Shown piece by piece: positions 9,818-18,118 of a DNA stretch of 64,000 nt. The stretch's first letter is position 1; every line of letters starts with the position of its first letter. The notes beneath the pieces were generated by a model, which had not been told where the DNA came from, did not search any database, and saw only the letters and a program-made list of their open reading frames with translations. This DNA is from Shimia_B sp038527375. GTDB lineage: Bacteria > Pseudomonadota > Alphaproteobacteria > Rhodobacterales > Rhodobacteraceae. The stretch covers positions 11,862 to 75,861 of the forward strand of contig JBCBFU010000009.1 in the NCBI GenBank assembly GCA_038527375.1. The letters run 5' to 3'. The position numbers and the translations under genes were made by a program.

Positions 9818-10697
9818 TACCGAAGCCTCCGATTTCGATCCCCTTGATACGCCGCAGCTCGGACAGGCCATGTTCGGCCAGCCGCAGGGTCGGGCGGTGG
9901 GGATTTCTCAGGTCAATGTGGGTGATGTCGCGGGCCAAAAGGTCCTGCGCCGTATCAAGAAGGATCACGCGTTCCAGCGCGGCCAGCGCGCCGTCTTCGG
10001 GCAATTGGATCACCTGACCGCGGTCGAGGATCACATCCCAACGCCGCTGCCCCACACGGGACAGGCCGCGCATACGGGGCGCGATGGGCGCCGCGGCGCG
10101 CAAGAGGTCAAGCGCTTCGGTCACATGCTCGTCGGCACCCGCGCCAACGACGAGGGGCAGATCGGCACGGTCCGAGCGGGCATCGAGGGACGCCACGGAT
10201 ACGCCGTCGATATCCAGCAGCGACAGCCCATCTGGCCCGCGCCAGACCAGCGCCGGAACCCGCTCCACCAGCCCAATTTCCAGAACGCCGCCGGGGCGGA
10301 TGCGCAGGGTGGCATCCTGCACCGGTGCAAGGCTTTCGACCTGCGCGCGCAATGCATCAAGGTCGAGGTCAAAGGACGAGGCGGGCAAATCGAGATGGAG
10401 GGCCGCGCGCACGGTGTCAGACACCTCGGCGCTTGCCCCATTGACGGCCATCAGGTTGACCATGAACTCCGGGCGTTCTTGCACCCAGGCCCGTGCTTCG
10501 ACCACACCTAGCGCCATGTTCTGCCGCACATGCGGCTGATTGATGTAAAGCGTCACGCCCGCCACCACTGCAAAGGCAGGCACACCCGTCCGCAAGAGCG
10601 CGCGAAAGAGTGGCGTTAACCACAGCCGTTGCAGCCGATACCCCCAGCGTGAGGGCGCGGGATCAAACCCGGGGCGTGCGCCTGCTAGCGGTCGCAT
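9810..10697 (-). CDS. ftsQ: Cell division protein FtsQ
   Basis: A bitopic inner-membrane division protein with a POTRA domain that links the Z-ring machinery to septal wall synthesis. The product is 295 residues from the ATG at 10697 (MRPLAGARPGF), which has GGAGGA just upstream inside the end of ddl. One transmembrane segment (ALLRTGVPAFAVVAGVTLYI) comes after a short cytoplasmic tail. The POTRA region follows, with the L-R-I-R-P-G-G motif, and then the beta domain. Overlaps with ddl (13 bp) and ftsA (8 bp) indicate tight coupling. Confidence 0.92.
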   Translation of the reverse strand: MRPLAGARPGFDPAPSRWGYRLQRLWLTPLFRALLRTGVPAFAVVAGVTLYINQPHVRQNMALGVVEARAWVQERPEFMVNLMAVNGASAEVSDTVRAALHLDLPASSFDLDLDALRAQVESLAPVQDATLRIRPGGVLEIGLVERVPALVWRGPDGLSLLDIDGVSVASLDARSDRADLPLVVGAGADEHVTEALDLLRAAAPIAPRMRGLSRVGQRRWDVILDRGQVIQLPEDGALAALERVILLDTAQDLLARDITHIDLRNPHRPTLRLAEHGLSELRRIKGIEIGGFGNE

Positions 10698-11599
10698 GAT
10701 GCGTCCTCCACCAGCCAGCGGCACAGCGCGCCGAAATCCACACCCGCATACGCGGCCTGTTCGGGGGACAGGGAAGTGGGCGTCATGCCGGGCTGCGTGT
10801 TTGTCTCCAGCAGGATCAACCCGGCGAGACCCTTGCTCTCATCCCAGCGGAAATCCGTGCGCGACATGCCCCGGCAGCCCAGTTCCCGGTGCGCCCGCAG
10901 GGCGTAGTCAAAGCAGGCCGCCTCGATTTCAGCCGGGATATCCGCGGGCACCACATGGCGCGATCCGCCTTCGACGTATTTCGCATCGTAGTCATACCAG
11001 CCGTCGGTCAGGATATCCGTCACGGCCAAGGCACGGTCGCCCAGCACGGTCGTCGTCAATTCGCGGCCCGGCACAAAGGCCTCGACCATCAGGGTGTCGG
11101 GCATATCCGCAGACAGGCTTGGAGGGCGATTAGCGCCTGCTTCCACCAGATAGACCCCGACCGAGGAGCCTTCGTTATAGGGCTTCACGACATAGGGCGT
11201 TGGCAACAGGTGGGCGGCCTCGACCTCGGCTTTTGTCGCTAGGACGCTCTCGGCCACGGGCAGGCCTGCGCGGCGGTAGACGTCTTTGGTGCGTTCCTTG
11301 TCCATGGCCAGCGCGGAGGCCAAAACACCCGAATGCGTGTAAGGTAGACCCAGCCATTCAAGGATGCCCTGGATACAGCCATCTTCGCCCCACCGCCCGT
11401 GCAGCGCGTTAAACACCGCGTCGGGCTGAAGCTCGGCCAGGTCTGCAAAAACGCTCGGACCCGCATCGATTTCGGTGACGGTAAAGCCTTCGTCGCGCAG
11501 GGCCTCTGCGCACATCTTACCGGTGCTGAGCGATACCTCACGCTCGGCCGATGGGCCGCCCATCAGGACGGCGACGGTAAGGGATGCCCTGCTCGACAT
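10685..11599 (-). CDS. ddl: D-alanine--D-alanine ligase
   Basis: An ATP-grasp enzyme that joins two D-alanines for the peptidoglycan stem peptide, in the cytoplasm. It has 304 residues, typical of DdlB. The N-terminal LMGGPSAEREVSLSTG is diagnostic. FNALHGRWGEDGCIQGILEWLG, the ATP-binding PYVVKPYNEGSSVGV, and the C-terminal LLETNTQPGMTPTSL with metal ligands follow. It lies between murB and ftsQ as in many dcw clusters. A 74-bp gap separates it from murB. Confidence 0.96.
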   Translation of the reverse strand: MSSRASLTVAVLMGGPSAEREVSLSTGKMCAEALRDEGFTVTEIDAGPSVFADLAELQPDAVFNALHGRWGEDGCIQGILEWLGLPYTHSGVLASALAMDKERTKDVYRRAGLPVAESVLATKAEVEAAHLLPTPYVVKPYNEGSSVGVYLVEAGANRPPSLSADMPDTLMVEAFVPGRELTTTVLGDRALAVTDILTDGWYDYDAKYVEGGSRHVVPADIPAEIEAACFDYALRAHRELGCRGMSRTDFRWDESKGLAGLILLETNTQPGMTPTSLSPEQAAYAGVDFGALCRWLVEDASCDR

Positions 11600-11673
11600 G
11601 CCCGGCTACTGCCTCTCTCGCCCGCGATTGGTCCGGTTTCGGTTCGCGGTGCGTTATTTTGGTTTTGCGTGGT

Positions 11674-12606
11674 TTACGCGCCTGTGTCCGGGGTCGTTTC
11701 TCCGACCCTCATGATCTCCCATTCTAGCGACAAACCGCTAGAATCGTAAACCTTTTTTCGCACCTCTTCGCCCAACCCTTCCAGATCGGCGGCGGTGGCG
11801 GTGCCGGTGTTGATCAGGAAGTTGGAATGCTTGGGGCTCATCTGCGCGCCGCCGCGGGTGGCGCCGCGCATGCCCGCGTCGTCGATCACCTTCCAAGCCT
11901 TGAGGTCATGGGTGTCATCGGCCCGGCCGGTAGAGCTGAACCCCGCCGGATTTCGGAAGGTCGATCCGGCGCTGCGATCCTTGGTGGGTTGGGTCGCGTC
12001 GCGCTTGGCCAACTGCTCTTCCATCGTCTGCGCGAGCGTGTCGGGGTCGCCCATGGGACCGGTCAGTGTGACGCGCGTGAGGACCAAATCGGCAGGAAGG
12101 TCGGTCTGGCGATAGGCAAATCCCATATCTTCGGGACCCAGCGTGATGACCTCCCCCTGCCGCGTAACGGCCTGAGCCTCCACAAAGGCATCTGCCGTAT
12201 AGCTGCCATAACAGCCCGCATTCATGCGCGCTGCACCGCCGATAGAACCCGGGATGGTGCGCAGGAAGGTCAGGTCAATCCCGGCCTGCGCGGCCTTGCG
12301 CGCGACATGGGCATCGAGCGCCCCTGCCCCCGCATGGACACGGTCGCCATCGATCTCGATCCCCATGAAGGGTCGGCCCAGCCGGATCACCACAGCCCGC
12401 AATCCCCCGTCGCGCACGATCAGGTTCGACCCGACCCCCATGGGAAAGACAGTGTGGCCCGGCGCGAGGTCACGCAGGAACGTGCTCAGATCCTCAAGGT
12501 CGGCGGGCTGAAAGAACCAATCGGCAGGACCGCCCACACGCAGCCATGTCAGGTCTGCAAGCGACCGGTTTTCAGTGATCGTTCCGCGCGGGGTTGGCAG
12601 TTTCAC
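11674..12606 (-). CDS. murB: UDP-N-acetylenolpyruvoylglucosamine reductase MurB
   Basis: A FAD-dependent reductase that converts UDP-GlcNAc-enolpyruvate to UDP-MurNAc with NADPH. It has 310 residues and lacks the extra loop of type I enzymes, so it appears to be type II. Visible motifs are LTWLRVGGPADWF near residue 20, FPMGVGSNLIVRDGG, the IPGSIGGAARMNAGCYG segment, and the catalytic-serine region AGSTFRNP. MSPKHSNFLINTGTATA near the end is conserved. It follows the two DUF2484 genes and precedes ddl. Confidence 0.96.
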   Translation of the reverse strand: MKLPTPRGTITENRSLADLTWLRVGGPADWFFQPADLEDLSTFLRDLAPGHTVFPMGVGSNLIVRDGGLRAVVIRLGRPFMGIEIDGDRVHAGAGALDAHVARKAAQAGIDLTFLRTIPGSIGGAARMNAGCYGSYTADAFVEAQAVTRQGEVITLGPEDMGFAYRQTDLPADLVLTRVTLTGPMGDPDTLAQTMEEQLAKRDATQPTKDRSAGSTFRNPAGFSSTGRADDTHDLKAWKVIDDAGMRGATRGGAQMSPKHSNFLINTGTATAADLEGLGEEVRKKVYDSSGLSLEWEIMRVGETTPDTGA

Positions 12607-12625
12607 GGAGCCATGTCCTTCTTCT

Positions 12626-12868
12626 CTATCCCGTGCGACCCTTCACCCAGCGCCACAGATAGATCAAGGGCCAGCGCAGGACCGAGGCCGCCGCCACCGC
12701 GAACAGAAGCCCGGCCATCGGGCCGTTCTCATAGGTCACCCACCCGAGGATAGGGATGCCGATAGCGATCATCGCGTAGGCAAAGCGCCAGTGGTGGTCA
12801 CGCGACGGAAACATCGCGCGCAGATTGGCCACGATGAGCCATAGACAGGCGGCAAGTATACTAGGCAT
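12626..12868 (-). CDS. DUF2484 family small membrane protein (second copy)
   Basis: An 80-residue protein with three hydrophobic segments (ILAACLWLIVANLRAMF, AYAMIAIGIPILGWVTY and MAGLLFAVAAASVLRWPLIYLW). I assign it to DUF2484, a family I recall mainly from Rhodobacterales and often located between murC and murB. The function is unknown; the location suggests a role in wall synthesis or division at the inner membrane. The C-terminal pattern RWPLIYLWRWVKG resembles RRPLMHLWRKVSG in the preceding gene, so the two are probably paralogues from a tandem duplication. The start codon lies inside the end of the preceding gene (8-bp overlap). Confidence 0.75.
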   Translation of the reverse strand: MPSILAACLWLIVANLRAMFPSRDHHWRFAYAMIAIGIPILGWVTYENGPMAGLLFAVAAASVLRWPLIYLWRWVKGRTG

Positions 12869-13100
12869 GACCGCTCACCTTGCGCCACAGGTGCATCAGC
12901 GGGCGCCGGAACATGCTGACAAACCCAGCCGTTGCAAGCGCGACCCAAAGCCAGCCGTGGACGACGCCGATCCATGCGATCAAAACAGGTGCCGCAACCA
13001 GTAGAACAAGGCCGGGGGCGAATTGATGGCGCATCGGCAAGAAGGCCACCGCCGTGGCCGCCAACACCCATAGGGCTGCGATGATCAAGGGCGTGCTCAC
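12861..13100 (-). CDS. DUF2484 family small membrane protein (first copy)
   Basis: A 79-residue hydrophobic protein that begins at a GTG at 13100 (VSTPLIIAALWVLAATA), immediately after the murC stop codon. A longer open frame runs back into murC but is not needed. It has three predicted membrane segments and ends with FRRPLMHLWRKVSGHA, matching the end of its downstream neighbour. The similar length, topology and ending suggest tandem paralogues. No function is known. The tight spacing shows that it is translated from the murC transcript. Confidence 0.72.
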   Translation of the reverse strand: MSTPLIIAALWVLAATAVAFLPMRHQFAPGLVLLVAAPVLIAWIGVVHGWLWVALATAGFVSMFRRPLMHLWRKVSGHA

Positions 13101-13104
13101 GACC

Positions 13105-14508
13105 CTAACCCTTGGCAAGCTCGGTGGGCAAAGCGTTGGCCCACGCGCTGATCGTCCCTGCGCCCAGACAGACAACCATATCCCCCGGGCGCGCCTGTTC
13201 GCGCACCAGCCGCGTCAGGTCGTCCTGATCCAGCAGCGCGCGGGCATGCCGGTGCCCGTGGCTGATCAGGCCCGCGACCAGATCATCGCGGCCAGCGCCG
13301 GGGATCGGGTCCTCGCCCGCGGCAAAGATGTCGGCGATGGCAACGACGTCGGCCTCGTTGAAACAGGTGCAAAAATCTTCGAACAGCGAATGCAGGCGGG
13401 TAAAGCGGTGGGGTTGGTGCACTGCGATCACGCGCCCTTCGGTCGATTGACGCGCGGCCTTGAGGACGGCGGCAATTTCAACCGGGTGGTGGCCGTAATC
13501 GTCGATGATGGTCACGCCATCGACTTCGCCGACCTTGGTAAAGCGGCGGTTCACCCCGCCGAACGCGGCAAGCGCGGTACGGATTTCCTCGCGCTTCATG
13601 CCCAATTCGCGGGCCACGGCCACGGCAGACAGCGCGTTCGAGACGTTGTGATCGCCGGGCATCGGCAGCGTGCAACCTTCGATCACGGCATCTTCGGCCT
13701 GAAGCGCGATGTCGAAATGCGCGATACCCGCCTTGTAGGTTAGGTTCACCGCCCGGACGTCCGCCTGCGCATTGAAGCCAAACGTGACGACCCGACGGTC
13801 GGTGATCTTGCCCACCAGCGATTGAACCTCCGGGTGGTCGGTGCAGCATACCGCCAGCCCGTAGAAAGGGATGTTCGACACGAAATCGAGGAAGCCCTGA
13901 CGCAGCGTATCGAAGTCACCCCAATGCTCCATATGTTCGGGGTCGATATTGGTGACGATGGCGATGGTCGCGGGCAGACGGTTGAAGGTGCCGTCGCTTT
14001 CATCGGCCTCCACAACCATCCATTCGCCCTGCCCTGTCCGGGCGTTGGAATCGAAGGCGTGGATGATGCCGCCATTCACGACCGTGGGGTCGAAATTGCC
14101 TGCATCGAGCAAGGTCGCAACCATCGTGGTGGTGGTGGTTTTGCCGTGGGTGCCGGCGACCGCGATGTTGGATTTGAGGCGCATCAGTTCGGCCAGCATC
14201 TCTGCCCGGCGCACGACCGGCAGACCGCGACGGCGTGCCTCGTCCAGTTCGGGATTCCCGGGCTTGATGGCGGAGGAGATAACGACCACCGCCGCATCAT
14301 CGAGGTTCTCGGCCCGCTGCCCTTCGAAAATCAGGGCGCCGTTGCGGTCCAGCCTGTCGGTGATCTTGGAGGTCTTGAGGTCAGAGCCCTGCACCACATA
14401 GCCGTGGTTCAACAGCACCTCGGCAATGCCTGACATGCCAATGCCGCCGATGCCGACGAAATGGATCGGGCCCACATCGCCCGGAAGCTTGGTCGCGGCT
14501 GCGTTCAT
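13105..14508 (-). CDS. murC: UDP-N-acetylmuramate--L-alanine ligase MurC
   Basis: A cytoplasmic ATP-dependent ligase that adds L-alanine to UDP-MurNAc, the first amino acid of the stem peptide. It has 467 residues. The UDP-binding Rossmann motif HFVGIGGIGMSGIAE lies near residue 16, and the ATP-binding P-loop GTHGKTT at 119-125. DESDGTF, a conserved central-domain motif, and the late DDYGHHPVEI and HQPHRFTR segments are all present. It overlaps murG by 4 bp at its start, which is typical of coupled translation within this cluster. Confidence 0.97.
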   Translation of the reverse strand: MNAAATKLPGDVGPIHFVGIGGIGMSGIAEVLLNHGYVVQGSDLKTSKITDRLDRNGALIFEGQRAENLDDAAVVVISSAIKPGNPELDEARRRGLPVVRRAEMLAELMRLKSNIAVAGTHGKTTTTTMVATLLDAGNFDPTVVNGGIIHAFDSNARTGQGEWMVVEADESDGTFNRLPATIAIVTNIDPEHMEHWGDFDTLRQGFLDFVSNIPFYGLAVCCTDHPEVQSLVGKITDRRVVTFGFNAQADVRAVNLTYKAGIAHFDIALQAEDAVIEGCTLPMPGDHNVSNALSAVAVARELGMKREEIRTALAAFGGVNRRFTKVGEVDGVTIIDDYGHHPVEIAAVLKAARQSTEGRVIAVHQPHRFTRLHSLFEDFCTCFNEADVVAIADIFAAGEDPIPGAGRDDLVAGLISHGHRHARALLDQDDLTRLVREQARPGDMVVCLGAGTISAWANALPTELAKG

Positions 14509-15602
14509 GGGGCACCTTTCTTGGCGAGGTCTTCAACAAGCGTGACGAGCCGTTCGGTCGCGTCGGGTTTGCCGGTCGACAGCGCGGCGGTGGCCATCGC
14601 CGTTGCCTGCGCGGGATTGGACAGGATATCGGTCATGGCCTCGGCAAGCGTCGCAACCTCAAGATCGGCTTCGCGGATCATGACCGCCCCGCCCGCGCCA
14701 GTGATTGCAGCGACGTTGTTGGCCTGATGGTCATCCGTCGCCGCCGCATAGGGAATGAAAATCGCGGGGCGCCCGATAACCGACACATCCGCGACGGAGG
14801 ATGCCCCGGCACGGGTGACGACCAGTTGTGCCTCGCTCATTCGGGCCGGAACGTCGGTGAAGAATGTCTGCACATCGGCCACGATGCCGTTGTCGATATA
14901 ATAGCTCTGGACCCTCTCAAGATCCTCTTCGCGGGCCTGATGGCTGACGCGCAAATGGGTCAGAACCTCATGCGGCAGCGCGGCCACGGCGGGGGGGACG
15001 ATATCCGACAGGATCGTCGCTCCTTGGGAGCCGCCCATGACAAGCACCTGCATCGGATAGTCACCGGGTGCGATGTAACCGGCACCCGCACGGTCAAGGA
15101 TGGCTTGCCGCACCGGGTTGCCCACGTCCACGCCCTCGACACCGTCAGGTAGGTCGGTGGGCCATGTCCCGCAGGCCACCGCATCGACGCGCTTGGCAAA
15201 GAGCTTGTTCACGCGGCCCAGAACGCCGTTTTGCTCATGCAGGACACGGGGTAGTTTCAGCGCCACCGCCGCGCCCATCGCCGGGATCGACGGGTATCCG
15301 CCAAAGCCCACGACCACGTCGGGGCGATCCTTGCGCATTTTCATCAACGCAGATGCGATCCCGCCCAAGACGCGAAACGGCACAACCGCCTTGGCCAGAA
15401 CGCCGCCACGCGCGAAGGTGGCAGAGGCCACGACCTCGATCTCGACCTCGTCCGGGAAGGCACCCACATAGCGCGCACCGCGGGCATCCGTCGAAAGCTT
15501 GACACGCCACCCGCGCGCCAGCATCGCCTCGGCCAACGCCTGCGCCGGGAACATGTGCCCGCCGGTGCCGCCAGCGGCCATTACCAAGAGCGGCGCGGTC
15601 AT
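14505..15602 (-). CDS. murG: Undecaprenyldiphospho-muramoylpentapeptide beta-N-acetylglucosaminyltransferase MurG
   Basis: A membrane-associated GT-B glycosyltransferase that adds GlcNAc to lipid I to make lipid II on the cytoplasmic face. It has 365 residues. The N-terminal glycine-rich loop GGTGGHMFPAQALA, the second G-loop region DVVVGFGGYPSIPA, LHEQNGVLGRVNK, VMGGSQGA and the UDP-GlcNAc site with GASSVADVSVIGRPAIFIPY are all visible. It sits between ftsW and murC with 4-bp overlaps on both sides. Confidence 0.97.
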   Translation of the reverse strand: MTAPLLVMAAGGTGGHMFPAQALAEAMLARGWRVKLSTDARGARYVGAFPDEVEIEVVASATFARGGVLAKAVVPFRVLGGIASALMKMRKDRPDVVVGFGGYPSIPAMGAAVALKLPRVLHEQNGVLGRVNKLFAKRVDAVACGTWPTDLPDGVEGVDVGNPVRQAILDRAGAGYIAPGDYPMQVLVMGGSQGATILSDIVPPAVAALPHEVLTHLRVSHQAREEDLERVQSYYIDNGIVADVQTFFTDVPARMSEAQLVVTRAGASSVADVSVIGRPAIFIPYAAATDDHQANNVAAITGAGGAVMIREADLEVATLAEAMTDILSNPAQATAMATAALSTGKPDATERLVTLVEDLAKKGAP

Positions 15603-16765
15603 CGCGCGCGTCCCCGCATCAGGTCGCTGATGTCGCCCTGCGGACGGCTGCGGGTGAAGGCCAGAAGCATGCCCAAGGCGATCCCGCCGGCAATCAGAGA
15701 GGAGCCACCGTAGCTCACAAACGGTAGCGTCATGCCCTTGGCCGGCAGAAGCCGGACCGCCACGCCCATATTGATCATCGCTTGCACCCCAAACATGGCC
15801 GCCAGACCCGTCCCGGCCAAGCGGATGAACGGGTCCCGTTCCCGCACGAGCTGCAGGAAGGACCGCAGAACGACGGTGCCATAAAGCGCGATGATGGCGA
15901 GGACCAGAACCATTCCATATTCCTCCGCGGCAACCGCGATGATGAAATCGGTATGCGCATCAGGCAGCGACCATTTCACCTGTCCCTCACCCACGCCAAC
16001 GCCAAAGAGCCCGCCTTCGCGGATGGCGTTGGTGGCATAGCCAAGCTGCGTGGTGGGATCGACCTCGGGGTTCAGGAACCCGTCGATGCGGCGGGCAAAG
16101 TGTTCGGACTGACCGTAAGCGATGGTGCCCGCAAAGATCACGAGGCCCGCCATGGAAAGGAGCAGCACCATGGGCGCGCCAGCCACGAAATACATCACGC
16201 CCCAACCAAAGAGGACGAGGCAGGCCTGACCGAAATCGGGCTGCATGGCCATCATGAACGCAATGATGATTGCGATGGCAAAGGAATAGACCCGGCCCGG
16301 GGGGCCATTGATCTCTTGCGCTGCAGCGAGAAGCCAGGCCGACATGACGATAAAGCCGGGCTTGAGGAACTCGGACGGCTGAAGCGAGGCAAATCCCAGC
16401 GAATACCAGCGCGTCGCCCCTTTGCCGAAATCGGTGCCAAAGACTGGCAGGAGCGCCAGCGCCACAAAGGCCACGAGGAACCCCAGCACCGCGAGGCGGC
16501 GCACGATCTGCGGCGACAGCATCGAGGTTACCACCATCACGGCGAGAGCAAGCGCGCCAAAGATCGCCTGACGTTCGACATAGTGAAAAGCCGCGAACCC
16601 GTTCTTTGCCGCAAGGGGCGGAGAGGCCGCGAGACCCAGCAAAATACCCACGCCAAAGAGCATGAACACGCAGGACATCGACCATTTGTCGAGTGTGCGC
16701 CACCAACGCGGAAGGATCGGATCGGTCGACGCAACGGGAATTGCGCCATGCACCATTTCTGTCAT
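15599..16765 (-). CDS. ftsW: Peptidoglycan glycosyltransferase FtsW (SEDS family)
   Basis: A polytopic inner-membrane protein that polymerises lipid II at the septum together with FtsI. It has 388 residues with about ten hydrophobic segments. Characteristic stretches are GATRWYSLGFASLQPSEFLKPGFI, ALMAMQPDFGQACLV-like (MAMQPDFGQACLVLF), and the C-terminal GMTLPFVSYGGSSLIAGGIALGMLLAF. The Asp of QPDFGQ matches the conserved catalytic region of SEDS proteins. It overlaps murG by 4 bp. The flavoprotein gene on the other strand starts 153 bp upstream, so the two diverge from a shared region. Confidence 0.96.
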   Translation of the reverse strand: MTEMVHGAIPVASTDPILPRWWRTLDKWSMSCVFMLFGVGILLGLAASPPLAAKNGFAAFHYVERQAIFGALALAVMVVTSMLSPQIVRRLAVLGFLVAFVALALLPVFGTDFGKGATRWYSLGFASLQPSEFLKPGFIVMSAWLLAAAQEINGPPGRVYSFAIAIIIAFMMAMQPDFGQACLVLFGWGVMYFVAGAPMVLLLSMAGLVIFAGTIAYGQSEHFARRIDGFLNPEVDPTTQLGYATNAIREGGLFGVGVGEGQVKWSLPDAHTDFIIAVAAEEYGMVLVLAIIALYGTVVLRSFLQLVRERDPFIRLAGTGLAAMFGVQAMINMGVAVRLLPAKGMTLPFVSYGGSSLIAGGIALGMLLAFTRSRPQGDISDLMRGRAR

Positions 16766-16857
16766 GGGTGTACTGCCTACCTCTGTCGTCGCCCCTTTGC
16801 GGGGTCTGGCCCATAGTATAACCGCGCTTTGCGCTTTGGGCTAGCGCCGCGTTTCAT

Positions 16858-16881
16858 GAGTATTTTTGGACCATCGAAAGG
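16858..16881 (+). repeat. 24-bp interspersed repeat, copy 1
   Basis: A 24-nt word starting GAGTATTT and ending GGACCATCGAAAGG. It matches 22 of 24 positions of the word at 30955-30978. Diverged relatives lie at 27992-28009 and 31011-31037. Here it lies just upstream of the flavoprotein start codon, unlike the other copies, which lie just after genes. Confidence 0.6.
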
Positions 16882-16918
16882 GCTTGCGCGGGCGCCCCGG
16901 CGCGGGCAGTTGGACGCA

Positions 16919-18118
16919 ATGGACACGGATGTTTTGATCTTGGGTGCGGGGGCCGCGGGCCTGTTTTGCGCGGGCGAGCTTGTGCGGTTGGGCGCGGCGG
17001 ATGTCGTCGTGATCGACCATGCCAAGGCGCCCGGCGAAAAGATCCGCATCTCAGGCGGCGGGCGGTGCAATTTTACCAATCTGGGGGTGGAGCCCGCGCG
17101 GTTTTTGTCCGGCAATCCGCATTTCGCGAAATCTGCGCTGGCGCGGTACACGCAGTGGGATTTCATTGATCTTGTGGATCGTCACGGCATCGCTTGGCAC
17201 GAAAAAACGCTGGGGCAACTGTTCTGCGACGGCTCCGCCAAGGAGGTCATCGCGATGCTGTTGGCGGAAATGGAGGGTGCCGATCTGTGGCTGCGCACCT
17301 CGCTCATCGGGCTGCGTCACGCGGATGGGCTGTTCCACGCCATCCTCGAGCGGGAGGGCCAGCGGATCAGCCTGTCGGCGCGGTCCATCGTGCTGGCCAC
17401 CGGCGGCAAGAGCATCCCGAAGATGGGCGCGACGGGGTTGGCCTATGACCTAGCGCACCAATTCGGGCTGCCTGTGACCGACACGCGCCCTGCCCTTGTG
17501 CCGCTGACTTTTCCCGAGGGCCGTTTCAGCCCGCTTTCAGGCGTGGCCGCGCCTGCGCGGGTCACGACCGACCGCGCGAGTTTTGATGAGGCGCTGCTGT
17601 TTACGCATCGGGGGCTGAGCGGCCCGGCGGTTTTGCAGGCTTCGTCCTATTGGCGCGAAGGCGAGGATGTCGTGGTCGACCTCGATCCAGACGGCGCGCT
17701 TCTGACAGCGTTGCAGGATGCGCGATCCTCCCACGGGCGCAAAGCGTTGAGTTCGGAGCTGGCCCGGCATCTTCCCGCCAAGCTGGTGGGAGAGATGGGC
17801 GCGGATTGGGGGCTTTCCGGCAATGTGGGCGACGCGTCGGATGCGCGCCTGACAGAGCTTGTGGGCGCGATCCGGTCTTGGCGGCTGCGCCCCAATGGAT
17901 CGGAGGGCTATCGCACGGCGGAGGTCACCTTGGGTGGGATCGACACCGATGCGCTGTCCTCGAAAACAATGGAGGCCAAGACCGTGCCGGGCCTTTATGC
18001 TATCGGAGAGGCCGTGGATGTGACTGGCTGGTTGGGCGGATACAACTTCCAGTGGGCGTGGTCGTCGGGCTGGGCCGCGGCGCAGGCTATTTCAGCGCGT
18101 CAGTCACCCGCGCCGTGA
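16919..18118 (+). CDS. HI0933/YhiN-family FAD-binding flavoprotein (aminoacetone oxidase-like)
   Basis: A predicted soluble flavoprotein of 399 residues and of uncertain physiological role. It has an N-terminal Rossmann dinucleotide motif LGAGAAGLFCAGE, then the family hallmark GEKIRISGGGRCNFTN. VLATGGKSIPKMGATG, THRGLSGPAVLQASSYW and the C-terminal GWLGGYNFQWAWSSGWAAAQ are also characteristic. The ATG at 16919 is chosen because it puts the Rossmann fold right at the N-terminus; a longer frame begins 90 nt earlier. It is the only plus-strand gene inside the dcw cluster, and its last 32 bp overlap the end of murD in a convergent arrangement. Confidence 0.88.
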   Translation: MDTDVLILGAGAAGLFCAGELVRLGAADVVVIDHAKAPGEKIRISGGGRCNFTNLGVEPARFLSGNPHFAKSALARYTQWDFIDLVDRHGIAWHEKTLGQLFCDGSAKEVIAMLLAEMEGADLWLRTSLIGLRHADGLFHAILEREGQRISLSARSIVLATGGKSIPKMGATGLAYDLAHQFGLPVTDTRPALVPLTFPEGRFSPLSGVAAPARVTTDRASFDEALLFTHRGLSGPAVLQASSYWREGEDVVVDLDPDGALLTALQDARSSHGRKALSSELARHLPAKLVGEMGADWGLSGNVGDASDARLTELVGAIRSWRLRPNGSEGYRTAEVTLGGIDTDALSSKTMEAKTVPGLYAIGEAVDVTGWLGGYNFQWAWSSGWAAAQAISARQSPAP

